Source: Caldilineaceae bacterium (GTDB taxonomy: Bacteria > Chloroflexota > Anaerolineae > Caldilineales > Caldilineaceae). From it: DNA of 41,053 nt. The position numbers and the translations under genes were made by a program. Location: positions 149,150 to 190,202 of the forward strand of contig JALHQH010000022.1 of NCBI GenBank assembly GCA_022842065.1, in the 5' to 3' direction. The notes under the pieces are model-generated. The model made no database searches and was not told where the DNA came from. It saw nothing but the letters and a program-made list of their open reading frames with translations. The stretch's first letter is position 1; every line of letters starts with the position of its first letter. Below, in pieces: positions 33,568 through 41,053 of this stretch.

Positions 33568-33583
33568 TTTCAAGGCACTGCTT

Positions 33584-34147
33584 ATGCTATTGATCATGCC
33601 GATTGCCCTGCTGCTAATTTTGCTTGGGCTCTGGTTGCGCCGGCGCAGCCAACAGACACAACAACGCCTTGGGCTGCCGACCGGCGAAATTGTCTACAGT
33701 GATACGGGCAGTTGGCGTGCCGTTGCCGAACCCCTCTTGAGCCGCCGCTATGGGTTGGTCGGCAAGCCGGATTATCTGGTCGTCATCAAAGCAGGCGGGG
33801 GAGAACAGACTGTGCCGGTAGAAGTCAAGAGCGGCAACCATGCACAGCAGCCACGGGCCGGCCATATTTTACAACTGGGGGCCTACTGTCTTTTGGTCGA
33901 AGACAAAATGGGCGAGCGGCCCCCCTATGGGTTATTGCACTACGCCAACGGCACCTTGCAAATTCCCTATACCGACGCCTTACGCGCCGAAGTGTTGGCC
34001 GCGATCACGGCGATTCAAGCGGCAGAAGAGGCCACCGATCTGCCCCGCAACCATCACGAAGTGGCGCGCTGTCAACGTTGTGGTTATCTATATGGCTGCG
34101 GCAAAGCGGCATTGGCACCAACCGCCACCAAAACGCGCTCACCTTAA
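33584..34147 (+). CDS. Membrane-anchored Cas4/RecB-like PD-(D/E)XK nuclease
   Basis: About 187 residues from ATG at 33584; the ORF is open 71 codons further upstream but that part includes the direct repeat and is not protein-like. The N-terminus is one membrane helix (IMPIALLLILLGLWL) followed by RRR, so the domain faces the cytoplasm. The nuclease core is D63 (GKPDYLVV), E80-V-K82 (PVEVKSG) and the RecB motif Q97-xxx-Y101. C163, C166 and C172 near the end resemble three of the four cysteines of the Cas4/AddB iron-sulfur cluster; the N-terminal fourth is not evident. No cas genes or CRISPR array are nearby, so this is a stand-alone nuclease rather than adaptation machinery. Confidence 0.83.
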   Translation: MLLIMPIALLLILLGLWLRRRSQQTQQRLGLPTGEIVYSDTGSWRAVAEPLLSRRYGLVGKPDYLVVIKAGGGEQTVPVEVKSGNHAQQPRAGHILQLGAYCLLVEDKMGERPPYGLLHYANGTLQIPYTDALRAEVLAAITAIQAAEEATDLPRNHHEVARCQRCGYLYGCGKAALAPTATKTRSP

Positions 34148-34153
34148 ATATAC

Positions 34154-34747
34154 TCAGGCAAAGGTTGGGGAGAGCGTTGCCAGATCCGTCGGTGAGTCAA
34201 GATCAAAAGACAAGGTCGGCGACTCAAAAAGTCGGCAAGATAAGTCAGCCAACAACGCTAATGAGCGGTGGAAAGCAAAGCTGTGCGTCCCAAAGGCAAA
34301 ACGCAGCGCCGTGGCGGGGGACAAGAGCAGCGCATTTGTGCCACCATCGCCGCTTGGTGCGATCACCACATTGGCCCCACCCGTTGCCAACGCATAGAGC
34401 GCCCGCAGATCCGCCGCGGTGAGCAGCGGCAGATCGGCCGGGAGCACCAGAATTGCATCAGCGCCCCATGCCAGCGCCTGTTGCCGTCCCTGTTCCAGGG
34501 CGCGATTAAGCCCATCACTGCGCTCCTGGACAAAGGCCACCTCCAGCCCGGAGACGCCATCCAGCACCGTGGCATCTTGACTTACCACCAGCGCCCCGGC
34601 CAGGATCTCGGCTTGGGCGGCCTGGGTTAACACATGGTGGAACATGCGCCGATTCAAGTCGGCACGTTGTGCGGCCGGCAGCGCTTCGGCCAATCGACTT
34701 TTCCCCACGGCAAACGGCTTGACCGGGACGATCAACCACAGCTTCAT
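34154..34747 (-). CDS. cofC: Phospholactate / phosphoenolpyruvate guanylyltransferase (F420 biosynthesis)
   Basis: 197 residues. The start LWLIVPVKPFAVGKSRLA and the later LPADLPLL and GDGGTNALLL are signatures of CofC/FbiD. This enzyme guanylylates 2-phospho-L-lactate (archaeal route) or phosphoenolpyruvate (bacterial route) to make the donor that CofD/FbiA attaches to the deazaflavin Fo. It overlaps cofD by 4 nt, so they are translationally coupled. The nearby FbiB-C-terminal-like nitroreductase favours the phosphoenolpyruvate route. Confidence 0.93.
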   Translation of the reverse strand: MKLWLIVPVKPFAVGKSRLAEALPAAQRADLNRRMFHHVLTQAAQAEILAGALVVSQDATVLDGVSGLEVAFVQERSDGLNRALEQGRQQALAWGADAILVLPADLPLLTAADLRALYALATGGANVVIAPSGDGGTNALLLSPATALRFAFGTHSFAFHRSLALLADLSCRLFESPTLSFDLDSPTDLATLSPTFA

Positions 34748-35769
34748 GGCAACGGTTCGTCCACAACCACGCGCACCCCATCGCCATCGGGGCGGCGCGC
34801 CGGGTGTGCGGTACCATTGACCAGTTGCTGCGCAAAATCGAGCAGATCTTCAGCTAGGCGGCGTTTGCTGGCCAGGTCGGTCATTACCGTATCGGTCACC
34901 AGCGTCGGAATCTCGATCGAGGTACACCAATCCTCATCTGCGCGATCAACCACAAAGCCGGTGAGCAGATCGGCATAGTGGTCAGCCACAGTGATCGGGC
35001 TGATCATGACGCCCAACTCCTTCATAATCTTGGCAGCCGGCCCTTTGATCGCCTGGCCACTCACAATCGGGCTGACCGCGATTTTGGGCACCTTGGTCCA
35101 GCGCAAATGTTGACGCAAACCGGGAATACTGAGGATGGGATCAAGGCTGAGGTAGGGATTGCTGGGACAAAAGACAATCAGCGCGGCATTTTCCAGCGCG
35201 GCGTGGGCAAGCTCGTTAAAGCGCGCCTCATTGGCCCCCATGTAGGTCAGATCAATCAGAATTGGCTCGCAGCGCCGGCGCACAAAGTAATGTTGGAAGG
35301 GCAGATCACCCTCATCCGTGTGTACCAGGGTGCGCACCGGCGTATCACTCATCGGCAGAATGATCGAGGGGATGCCAAAGCCGCGGCGCAGCCGGTCGGT
35401 CACCTCACTCAGTGTGACGCCTTGGCGCAACCATTCCGTGCGCCGCAGATGGATGGCCAGATCCTGATCACCCAGCATAAACCAATCTTCGCCACCGATC
35501 TGGCCCATTGTCTCGAGGATGCGATAACTCTCGTTGGCACGTCCCCAACCACGTTCGATATGGTTAACGCCGGCCAGGTTATACATCACTGTATCTAAAT
35601 CAGGCGAAATACTAAGTCCCCAGTGTTCAAAGTCGTCGCCGGTATTAACAATGACCGTTAATGCGCCTGGAGGCAAAGCCGCCTGCAACCCAGCCGCCAG
35701 CTTTGCCCCTCCCACACCGCCCGCCAGGGCCACTACCTTTCTATTCATGATCGCTCTGTTTTCCGCCAT
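34744..35769 (-). CDS. cofD: 2-phospho-L-lactate transferase (CofD/FbiA, F420 biosynthesis)
   Basis: 341 residues matching CofD/Fbi[16 protein letters not shown] near the start, [12 protein letters not shown] and [10 protein letters not shown], then [13 protein letters not shown] and [17 protein letters not shown]. The enzyme transfers the phospholactyl or phosphoenolpyruvyl group from its GDP-linked donor to Fo, forming (dehydro-)F420-0. An alternative in-frame ATG 21 nt later ([11 protein letters not shown]) is possible; neither has a strong ribosome site. It is followed directly by cofC. A 220-nt gap with a large cruciform-type repeat separates it from the nitroreductase gene. Confidence 0.95.
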   Translation of the reverse strand: MAENRAIMNRKVVALAGGVGGAKLAAGLQAALPPGALTVIVNTGDDFEHWGLSISPDLDTVMYNLAGVNHIERGWGRANESYRILETMGQIGGEDWFMLGDQDLAIHLRRTEWLRQGVTLSEVTDRLRRGFGIPSIILPMSDTPVRTLVHTDEGDLPFQHYFVRRRCEPILIDLTYMGANEARFNELAHAALENAALIVFCPSNPYLSLDPILSIPGLRQHLRWTKVPKIAVSPIVSGQAIKGPAAKIMKELGVMISPITVADHYADLLTGFVVDRADEDWCTSIEIPTLVTDTVMTDLASKRRLAEDLLDFAQQLVNGTAHPARRPDGDGVRVVVDEPLP

Positions 35770-35836
35770 AATTTCACCGTCATTTTACGAATAAAACCGG
35801 CCAGTACAGTGTTACGCAAGTTCTGCAGGATTAAGC

Positions 35837-35931
35837 CACGGCGTGACGGCAGACGGTAGCCCAGCCTTTTAAGGCTGGCGTCCTGGACCCGCAGGTTGAA
35901 ACCTGCGGCTACCGTCTGCCGTCACGCCGTG
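35837..35931. repeat. Perfect 25-bp inverted repeat enclosing two hairpins
   Basis: Outer arms 35837-35861 and 35907-35931 are exact complements (core GGCGTGACGGCAGACGG). Inside are CAGCCTT-TT-AAGGCTG (35862-35877) and CCGCAGGTT-GA-AACCTGCGG (35889-35908), giving a cloverleaf-like fold. It is not a tRNA: no acceptor end or anticodon arm pattern is present. It separates the nitroreductase and cofD genes. Confidence 0.92.
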
Positions 35932-35989
35932 ACTGGATTCGCGCGGCGGGCCAACTTGTTAAACTGGCAAAACTTAGCTGACACTGTAC

Positions 35990-36628
35990 TTAGCGCCAAA
36001 TGACTCGATCCACCAAGCCTTCGCGTTCTTTAGATTTCGCTTCCGCCGCATACCCCAAGGTGATCAACGCCTGTGGCTGCCAGGCCAGGGGCAGATCTAA
36101 GACCTCGCGTACCAATGCCGGCACAAATAAGGGGGCACACATCCAACAGGCACCCAAGCCATAGTGATGGGCCGCCAATAAGAGATTCTGACAAGCCAGG
36201 GCGACACTCTGTACCGCCATTGTCCATTCAGCCTCATTGCGTTGGGCATCGGGGTAGTTATCCATGGCTTCCATACTCACCGCCGCGATAATCAACGCCG
36301 CTGCCCCAGTGATGCGGGCGTGGCTAATTGCCACCCGCCGCTCAATTGCTTCGTTGGCTGCCCCATCACTGCCCAGGTCACGCCGCCACTGTTCAGCCAT
36401 GCGGGCGCTTAAGGCCGCTTTGGCTTCCGCAGCGGTGACCACACAGAAGCGCCAGGGTTGACGGTTATGTGCGGAGGGCGCCCAGGTGGCGGCCAGCAAT
36501 AATTTTTCTAAGAGGGCCGGCGCAATGGCCCGCGGTTGATAACGGCGAATGGAACGCCGCTCCTGAATTAGCTGCCAGAAATCATCGTCAGTCAAGGCGC
36601 TCTTCTCAAACTTTTTCTGGCGCGACAT
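35990..36628 (-). CDS. Nitroreductase family protein, FbiB C-terminal-like (probable dehydro-F420-0 reductase)
   Basis: About 212 residues from the ATG at 36628; the ORF continues 12 codons upstream inside the transporter gene. The FMN-binding start [13 protein letters not shown] is followed by [13 protein letters not shown]. The M(A)[44 protein letters not shown] and [15 protein letters not shown] segments resemble the C-terminal domain of mycobacterial FbiB, which reduces dehydro-F420-0. In Thermomicrobia and some actinobacteria this domain is also found apart from the ligase. It overlaps the UMF1 gene by 23 nt and lies next to cofD-cofC, supporting an F420 role. No CofE-type ligase is in the window. 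Confidence 0.85.
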   Translation of the reverse strand: MSRQKKFEKSALTDDDFWQLIQERRSIRRYQPRAIAPALLEKLLLAATWAPSAHNRQPWRFCVVTAAEAKAALSARMAEQWRRDLGSDGAANEAIERRVAISHARITGAAALIIAAVSMEAMDNYPDAQRNEAEWTMAVQSVALACQNLLLAAHHYGLGACWMCAPLFVPALVREVLDLPLAWQPQALITLGYAAEAKSKEREGLVDRVIWR

Positions 36629-37949
36629 TGCCCGATTCCACAATCGCCCGCCGCACATTGACAAAGATCAACAGACCCAACCCCAAGGCAAAAAAGATCG
36701 CAATCGAGAGAATGGCGGAGCGATAGCTACCCGTATTTTGCAAAACCAACCCAAAGAGCAGAGGGCCCAGCCAACTGGTGCCCCGTTCACTGATTTCATA
36801 GAGGCTAAAATATTCGGCCTCTTGCCCTTGCGGGATCATCAGCGAGAAGAGTGAACGACTGAGGGCCTGGCTACCACCAAGCACAATCGCAATTACGCCC
36901 CCCATAATAAAGAATTGTAGCTTTGTCTGCAAAAATGCGTAGGTATAAATGCTCACACCAAGCCAGATCACCAGGCTAAACATGATCGCGCGGCGGCTGC
37001 CAATCCAACGGGCCAAATAACCAAAAGCCAGCGCCCCGAAAAAGGCGATAAATTGGACCATCAGGATCAAAGTTACCAGATCACTGGTCGCCAGCCCCAA
37101 CTCACGGCTCCCAAATTGGGTTGACATGGCGATGATCGTTTGAATGCCATCGTTGTAGAGCAGATAGGCAATCAGAAAAAGCATGGTATGGGGGTACGTT
37201 GGCAATTGGCGCAAGGTATGGCGCAATTGTTGAAAGCCGATGGCCAAATAACTTTTACCCGTCGGCAAGCTCTTCATCGGTCGCCGTGCACGCAGGCTGA
37301 TCAGCGGAATCAGCGTAAAGATGGCCCACCAGATCCCCGCCGACGCCAAACTAATGCGGATCGCGTCCCCGGTGCTGATGCCCCAGCTTTCGGCCAGAAA
37401 TTGCACAAAGACCAGATTGAGCGCCAGGAGAATGCCACCCCCCAGATAGCCCATGGCCCAGCCTTGCGAAGAGATGCGGTCGCGATCATCAGGGGCTGAA
37501 ATTTCCGGCAGAAAAGCATTATAGAAGACGATCGAGGCCCCAAAACTCAGGTTGGCCAACAAAAAGAGCCCACCCCCCAGCAGATAGCGATCACCCTGCA
37601 AAAAGTACATGCCCAGGGTTGCCAATGCGCCAACATAGGCAAAGATCCCCATCAGGGTCTTCTTCAGGTGTGAATAGTCGGCGATCGCGCCTAGCACGGG
37701 CAGAAAGAATACCTGCAAAACCACTGACAGTGAAACCATATAGGGGAAAAATGAATCAGCTAAAATCGGGATGCCCAAAGGATGAACATAGCCATTGCCA
37801 TCAGCCGCATTTTCGGTAATCATGCTGAGATAGGGGCCGAGAAAAACAGTAACGACGGTGGTTGAAAAGGCTGAGTTGGCCCAATCATAGAAATACCAGC
37901 CGATCTGTTCGCTCCGGCTATACAAAGTCAAGGCAGGGGTTTCTTGCAT
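36606..37949 (-). CDS. UMF1-type major facilitator transporter
   Basis: 447 residues with about 12 membrane helices. The signature near the N-terminus, [21 protein letters not shown], marks the UMF1 (Atg22-like) branch of the major facilitator superfamily. The [16 protein letters not shown] loop is the usual GxxxD(R/K)xxRR variant between helices 2 and 3. Related fungal Atg22 exports amino acids from vacuoles; bacterial substrates are unknown. The nitroreductase gene starts inside its 3' end. Whether it takes part in F420-related transport is speculative. Confidence 0.9.
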   Translation of the reverse strand: MQETPALTLYSRSEQIGWYFYDWANSAFSTTVVTVFLGPYLSMITENAADGNGYVHPLGIPILADSFFPYMVSLSVVLQVFFLPVLGAIADYSHLKKTLMGIFAYVGALATLGMYFLQGDRYLLGGGLFLLANLSFGASIVFYNAFLPEISAPDDRDRISSQGWAMGYLGGGILLALNLVFVQFLAESWGISTGDAIRISLASAGIWWAIFTLIPLISLRARRPMKSLPTGKSYLAIGFQQLRHTLRQLPTYPHTMLFLIAYLLYNDGIQTIIAMSTQFGSRELGLATSDLVTLILMVQFIAFFGALAFGYLARWIGSRRAIMFSLVIWLGVSIYTYAFLQTKLQFFIMGGVIAIVLGGSQALSRSLFSLMIPQGQEAEYFSLYEISERGTSWLGPLLFGLVLQNTGSYRSAILSIAIFFALGLGLLIFVNVRRAIVESGNVAPEKV

Positions 37950-38348
37950 GCACTATCCCTTAGTTTTTTATGCACAATTGTGTTAATCAGGTGCGCTCAG
38001 ATCAAGCAGACCATTCGTGGGAATCGATTGAGGTTGGTATGGCACGATAACATGCTTTAACCATTTCGTCAATTTGCCTCAAGAACCGCGTATCGTTCAA
38101 TGGGCGTGCGGTGCAAAAGGTAGCTGCCGGCAGGCGGTTCAACAAAAAATTATGAATCACCCCCCCCCAGAATAGGGATTTCAAAATGAAAACTGTATAA
38201 TTGTTACGCCGCATTGATCGTAATTAAGCTGCGGTTGTTTTGAAAACAATCGCTTTGACTGCCAGCGCGAAAAGCGGTTGTTTCAGGCAGGACGCATATT
38301 AATTGAGTATATAAAACGTTGTGTTTAGCAAGGACGGACAGAAGCAAA
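37950..38348. other. 399-nt intergenic region with a C9 tract and palindrome
   Basis: Divergent promoters are expected here. A 70-codon minus-strand ORF (38214-38002) has no recognised family and no clear ribosome site. It contains a run of nine G (C9 at 38160-38168), so it may be decayed. The palindrome TTGTTTTGAAAACAA (38235-38249) and a TATATAAAAC segment (38308-38317) upstream of the decarboxylase gene are candidate operator and -10 elements. No matching -35 box was found. Confidence 0.5.
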
Positions 38349-38894
38349 ATGCGATTAGTTCCACACAAACTTTTTTTAACTCGTGGCGTTGGTGTTCACA
38401 AGGAGAAGCTGACCAGCTTTGAATTGGCGTTGCGTGAAGCAGGGATCGCCCACTTCAATCTGGTACGGGTCTCCTCCATCTTCCCCCCGCGCTGTAAAAT
38501 TATTGAACGTGAGGAAGGCTTGCAACTCTTGCAGGCTGGCGAAATTGTCTTTGCCGTGATTGCCGAAATGTCTACCAACGAGCCAGGCCGCCGCATTGCC
38601 TCTTCGATTGGCGTGGCGCGCCCAGCCGATGCTGACAAGTATGGCTATCTCTCTGAGCATCACACCTTTGGCCAAACCGAGCAAGAAGCGGGCGACTATG
38701 CCGAAGATCTCGCGGCCACCATGTTAGCCACGACCCTGGGCATTCCCTTTGACGCCGACAAGGATTACAACGAGCGCCGCGAACAGTACGGCATGGGTGG
38801 CGAAATCGTTGACACCACCAGTATCACCGTCGCCGTCAATGCCTCGCCCGGTGGCGTTTGGACGACGACCATTGCCGCTGCGATTTTGATCTAA
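38349..38894 (+). CDS. pdaD: Pyruvoyl-dependent arginine decarboxylase
   Basis: About 181 residues from [20 protein letters not shown]. The self-cleavage site is [10 protein letters not shown] (41-50): cleavage between S42 and S43 would give a short beta chain and an alpha chain with a pyruvoyl group on S43, as in archaeal PvlArgDC (S52/S53 in Methanocaldococcus). The C-terminal half has the expected (A)GDYAEDLA and [16 protein letters not shown] segments. It decarboxylates arginine to agmatine, feeding the agmatinase gene downstream. The ORF is open ten codons further upstream but AAGGA and the conserved MRLVP start favour this ATG. A nested inverted repeat separates it from speB. Confidence 0.93.
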   Translation: MRLVPHKLFLTRGVGVHKEKLTSFELALREAGIAHFNLVRVSSIFPPRCKIIEREEGLQLLQAGEIVFAVIAEMSTNEPGRRIASSIGVARPADADKYGYLSEHHTFGQTEQEAGDYAEDLAATMLATTLGIPFDADKDYNERREQYGMGGEIVDTTSITVAVNASPGGVWTTTIAAAILI

Positions 38895-38897
38895 TCA

Positions 38898-39041
38898 ACG
38901 GTTAATGGTGTAACAGTATAATGATTCTAGATCTTACGCAGTACCCGGCGGCTGAGTGTGTCGAAGCCAGAGGGTACTGCGTAAGATCTAGATTAATCAT
39001 TAGCCATTGCACCATTAATCATTAACCGTTACACCATTAAC
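38898..39041. repeat. Nested inverted repeats between pdaD and speB
   Basis: Inner arms 38926-38946 and 38972-38992 are perfect complements over 21 bp (core CTAGATCTTACGCAGTACCC). Outer arms GTTAATGGTGTAAC (38901-38914) and its complement (39028-39041) are also perfect. Extra ATTAATCATTA/CCATTAATC copies lie between. The structure fills nearly the whole 155-nt gap. Confidence 0.9.
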
Positions 39042-39049
39042 CATTCCTT

Positions 39050-39979
39050 ATGGCCTATAACGATTTTCTCGACCTACCCGAAGCCAACGCTGAATTTGAG
39101 CAGGCGCACGTCTTGATCTTGCCGATGCCCTTTGAGGCGACGGTGAGTTATGCGGGCGGTACCGCACACGGTCCAGCCGCACTGATCGAAGCCTCCCATC
39201 AGGTGGAACTCTATGACCGGGAGTTTGACAGTGAACCGGCGCTCCAATATGGCATCCACACCCTTGACGCGCTGACTTTGCCCGCCGACCCAGCCGCCGC
39301 CGTTGACCTGATCACCGATGCCGTCGCCACAGCCGTCGCCAGTGGCAAAATGGTGGTGGGACTGGGTGGCGAACACACGGTCAGTGTTGGCTTTGGCCGC
39401 GGTCTGTTGCGCGCACGCGAGGGTAACATTACTGTCGTCCAAATCGACGCACACAGCGATCTGCGCGACGAATATGAAGGCTCGCCCTACAGCCACGCCT
39501 GTATTGCCCGCCGCTTGCTGGAGGATGAACGCATCGAGCAGGTACTGCAACTGGGGATCCGCTCGGTCTGCCCGGAGGAGGTGGCCTTTACACGGGCCAA
39601 CCCAGAACGCGTGCGCGTCTGGTATGCCGAAGCCATCCACGAAGCGGGCTGGCAAGAGGAGTTGCGCAAACGGGTGCGGGGACGCGAGGTCTATCTCACA
39701 ATTGATGTCGATGGGCTCGACCCGTCGATTGTCCCCGCCACGGGGACGCCGGAGCCGGATGGCTTGACCTGGCGCGAGACCTTAAATATTCTGCGCATCG
39801 TTGCCCAGGAAGCCAAAATTGTGGCCTTGGACTGTGTGGAACTGGCCCCCGTTGCCGGGCTGCACATGGCCGACTTTGCCGTCGCCAAGCTGCTCTACAA
39901 GGCGATTACCTATGCGGTAACCAGCCACGTCGACAGCGCCGATAAAGTAATTTTTGAGAATTGGATCACTGAAGCATGA
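39050..39979 (+). CDS. speB: Agmatinase (ureohydrolase family)
   Basis: 309 residues with the complete dimanganese set of ureohydrolases: GLGGEHTVSVG, DAHSDLRDEYEGSPYSHA and IDVDGLDPSIVPATGTPEPDG. The YEGSPYSHAC segment is typical of agmatinases rather than arginases. It should hydrolyse agmatine to putrescine and urea, directly using the product of the preceding decarboxylase. A role on a longer substrate such as aminopropylagmatine is also known for homologues and cannot be excluded. Its stop overlaps the next gene's ATG, so the two are coupled. Confidence 0.92.
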   Translation: MAYNDFLDLPEANAEFEQAHVLILPMPFEATVSYAGGTAHGPAALIEASHQVELYDREFDSEPALQYGIHTLDALTLPADPAAAVDLITDAVATAVASGKMVVGLGGEHTVSVGFGRGLLRAREGNITVVQIDAHSDLRDEYEGSPYSHACIARRLLEDERIEQVLQLGIRSVCPEEVAFTRANPERVRVWYAEAIHEAGWQEELRKRVRGREVYLTIDVDGLDPSIVPATGTPEPDGLTWRETLNILRIVAQEAKIVALDCVELAPVAGLHMADFAVAKLLYKAITYAVTSHVDSADKVIFENWITEA

Positions 39980-40956
39980 ACAACGCAAACGCCATCAAGG
40001 CCTTTATTAAACAACATTACCGCCACTTCAATGCCGCCGCCCTGGTTGATGCCGCCGAAGCCTATTGCACCTTTATCGACAAGGGTGGGCAGATGTTGCT
40101 GGCGATGGCGGGGGCAATGAGCAGCGCCGAAATGGGCCTCTCCCTGGCCGACATGATTCGCCAGGGCAAGATCCACGCGATCAGTTGCACGGGTGCCAAC
40201 CTGGAAGAAGATGTCTATAATCTAGTGGCGCATGACCACTACGTGCGCATCCCCAACTGGCGCGATCTCACCCCGGAAGATGAGCACGAACTGCTCTCGC
40301 GTCACCTCAACCGGGTCACGGACACCTGCATTCCCGAAGAGGAAGCGATCCGCCGCATTGAACATTCGATCCTCAAACAGTGGACCGACGCCGACGCCGC
40401 GGGCGAACGCTATTTCCCCCACGAGTTTCTCTACCGCATTCTGCTCAGCGGGGAGTTGGAACAATATTACCAGATCGATCCCAAGGATAGCTGGTTGCTG
40501 GCCGCGGCCGAGCGCAACCTGCCCATGTTTGTGCCAGGCTGGGAAGATTCCACCTCGGGCAACATCTATGCCTCGCACTGTATTCGTGGCAATGTGAAAA
40601 ATGTCCACACCGTACGCAGCGGCATCGAATATATGATGGTGCTGGCCGAGTGGTACACCAAACAGACGAAACAGACGCCGATTGGCTTCTTCCAAATCGG
40701 CGGCGGCATTGCCGGTGACTTCCCGATCTGTGTGGTGCCCATGTTGCGCCAGGATATGGAATTTGAGGATACGCCACTCTGGGGCTACTTCTGCCAGATC
40801 AGCGACTCGACGACCAGCTATGGTTCTTACTCCGGCGCGGTGCCCAACGAGAAGATCACTTGGGAGAAGCTGGCGATTGACACCCCCCGCTTTATCGTCG
40901 AATCGGACGCCACGATTGTGGCACCGTTGATCTTTGCTTACGTGCTGGCGGATTAG
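39976..40956 (+). CDS. Deoxyhypusine-synthase-like protein (probable polyamine aminobutyl transferase / homospermidine-synthase-type)
   Basis: 326 residues of the deoxyhypusine synthase family. The NAD-binding segments are readable (LAMAGAMSSAEMG, SCTGANLEEDVYN, FFQIGGGIAGDFP) and the imine-forming lysine is K298 in TWEKLA, equivalent to K329 of the human enzyme. Bacteria lack eIF5A, so protein hypusination is unlikely. Plant homospermidine synthase evolved from this family, and the gene is coupled (4-nt overlap) to speB behind pdaD. The inference is use of putrescine, agmatine or spermidine to make a longer polyamine such as homospermidine. The exact product is not fixed by sequence. Confidence 0.88.
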   Translation: MNNANAIKAFIKQHYRHFNAAALVDAAEAYCTFIDKGGQMLLAMAGAMSSAEMGLSLADMIRQGKIHAISCTGANLEEDVYNLVAHDHYVRIPNWRDLTPEDEHELLSRHLNRVTDTCIPEEEAIRRIEHSILKQWTDADAAGERYFPHEFLYRILLSGELEQYYQIDPKDSWLLAAAERNLPMFVPGWEDSTSGNIYASHCIRGNVKNVHTVRSGIEYMMVLAEWYTKQTKQTPIGFFQIGGGIAGDFPICVVPMLRQDMEFEDTPLWGYFCQISDSTTSYGSYSGAVPNEKITWEKLAIDTPRFIVESDATIVAPLIFAYVLAD

Positions 40957-41008
40957 TTACCGCTGGTGTGGGTGACAAGGTGAACCTGTCGGCCTACCTT
41001 ACAACAGG

Positions 41009-41053
41009 GTTAAAACCCTGCCCTAACAGCGAGAAGCCGCCTCAGCGGCTGAG
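41009..41053. repeat. Short hairpins after the polyamine operon
   Basis: CAGGGTT-AA-AACCCTG and then AGCCGC-CTCA-GCGGCT, running to the window edge. They resemble the hairpins at 14346-14433 and could be the operon terminator or the edge of another palindromic repeat. Confidence 0.7.

Noticed and set aside
33371..33583. N-terminal extension of the Cas4-like protein
   Set aside because: It includes the direct repeat and non-protein-like sequence; the membrane helix at the ATG at 33584 gives a natural start.
33584..34147. Cas4-like protein as part of a CRISPR-Cas locus
   Set aside because: No cas1, cas2, effector or array in the window, and the protein carries a membrane helix not typical of adaptation Cas4.
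35837..35931. Cloverleaf-like repeat as a tRNA
   Set aside because: Stem lengths and loop sequences do not fit a tRNA and the 25-bp outer stem is far too long.
39976..40956. True deoxyhypusine synthase modifying eIF5A
   Set aside because: The rest of the window is clearly bacterial and bacteria lack eIF5A; the operon context points to free polyamines.

Overview
The window is a gene-dense, roughly 58-60% GC bacterial chromosome segment, most likely from the phylum Chloroflexota (Anaerolineae/Caldilineae-like). The clues are indirect: coenzyme F420 genes, a pyruvoyl-dependent arginine decarboxylase with agmatinase and a deoxyhypusine-synthase-like protein, a giant DUF11/GEVED surface protein ending in a Tyr-Leu-Pro-Val tail, DUF29 and Rpn/DUF4351 accessory genes, and many long hairpin repeats between genes. 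No rRNA, tRNA, CRISPR array, insertion sequence or prophage was seen.

Layout. (1) 75-2057: an S9-family serine peptidase. (2) 2079-13741, all on the minus strand: a lipid/glycolipid-type cluster. In transcription order it holds a kinase-fold (APH-like) protein, an OleD-like NAD-dependent epimerase/3beta-HSD, an MBL-fold hydrolase, an F390-synthetase-like adenylate-forming enzyme, a family-1 glycosyltransferase, a FabH/OleA-like ketoacyl synthase, an SDR reductase, an alpha/beta hydrolase, two ceramide-glucosyltransferase-like GT2 enzymes, a truncated antitoxin-like ORF and a DUF29 protein. Most of the central genes overlap by 4-14 nt, so they are probably one operon. The enzyme types match acyl condensation, beta-keto reduction, acyl activation and glycosylation. 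The most interesting hypothesis here is an unassigned glycolipid or olefin/beta-lactone-like lipid pathway. (3) 14493-21521: a 2342-residue secreted modular protein with nine DUF11-like modules, three GEVED modules and a degenerate cupredoxin-like end. (4) 21780-26357, plus strand: Gfo/Idh/MocA oxidoreductase, divergent PAP2 protein, TIM-barrel sugar isomerase/epimerase, methyltransferase, and a CDP-alcohol phosphatidyltransferase with a DoxX-like C-terminal half. (5) 26484-32137, minus strand: a small unknown protein, then a sugar ABC importer (binding protein and two permeases, no ATPase) followed by an FGGY sugar kinase. A good sigma70-type promoter precedes the binding protein. (6) 32255-34147: an Rpn/PD-(D/E)XK gene flanked by about 90-bp diverged direct repeats, then a membrane-anchored Cas4/RecB-like nuclease. 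(7) 34154-37949, minus strand: UMF1-type transporter, an FbiB-C-terminal-like nitroreductase, CofD and CofC, i.e. part of F420 biosynthesis. (8) 38349-40956, plus strand: arginine decarboxylase, agmatinase and deoxyhypusine-synthase-like protein, a compact polyamine route.

A second theme is the intergenic DNA. At least eight places hold long inverted repeats, several perfect over 19-30 bp and all different in sequence; two of them run into coding regions. A 7-bp tandem repeat array (10 perfect units) lies between two convergent genes. Functions are assigned from sequence motifs read by eye; no database search was possible.
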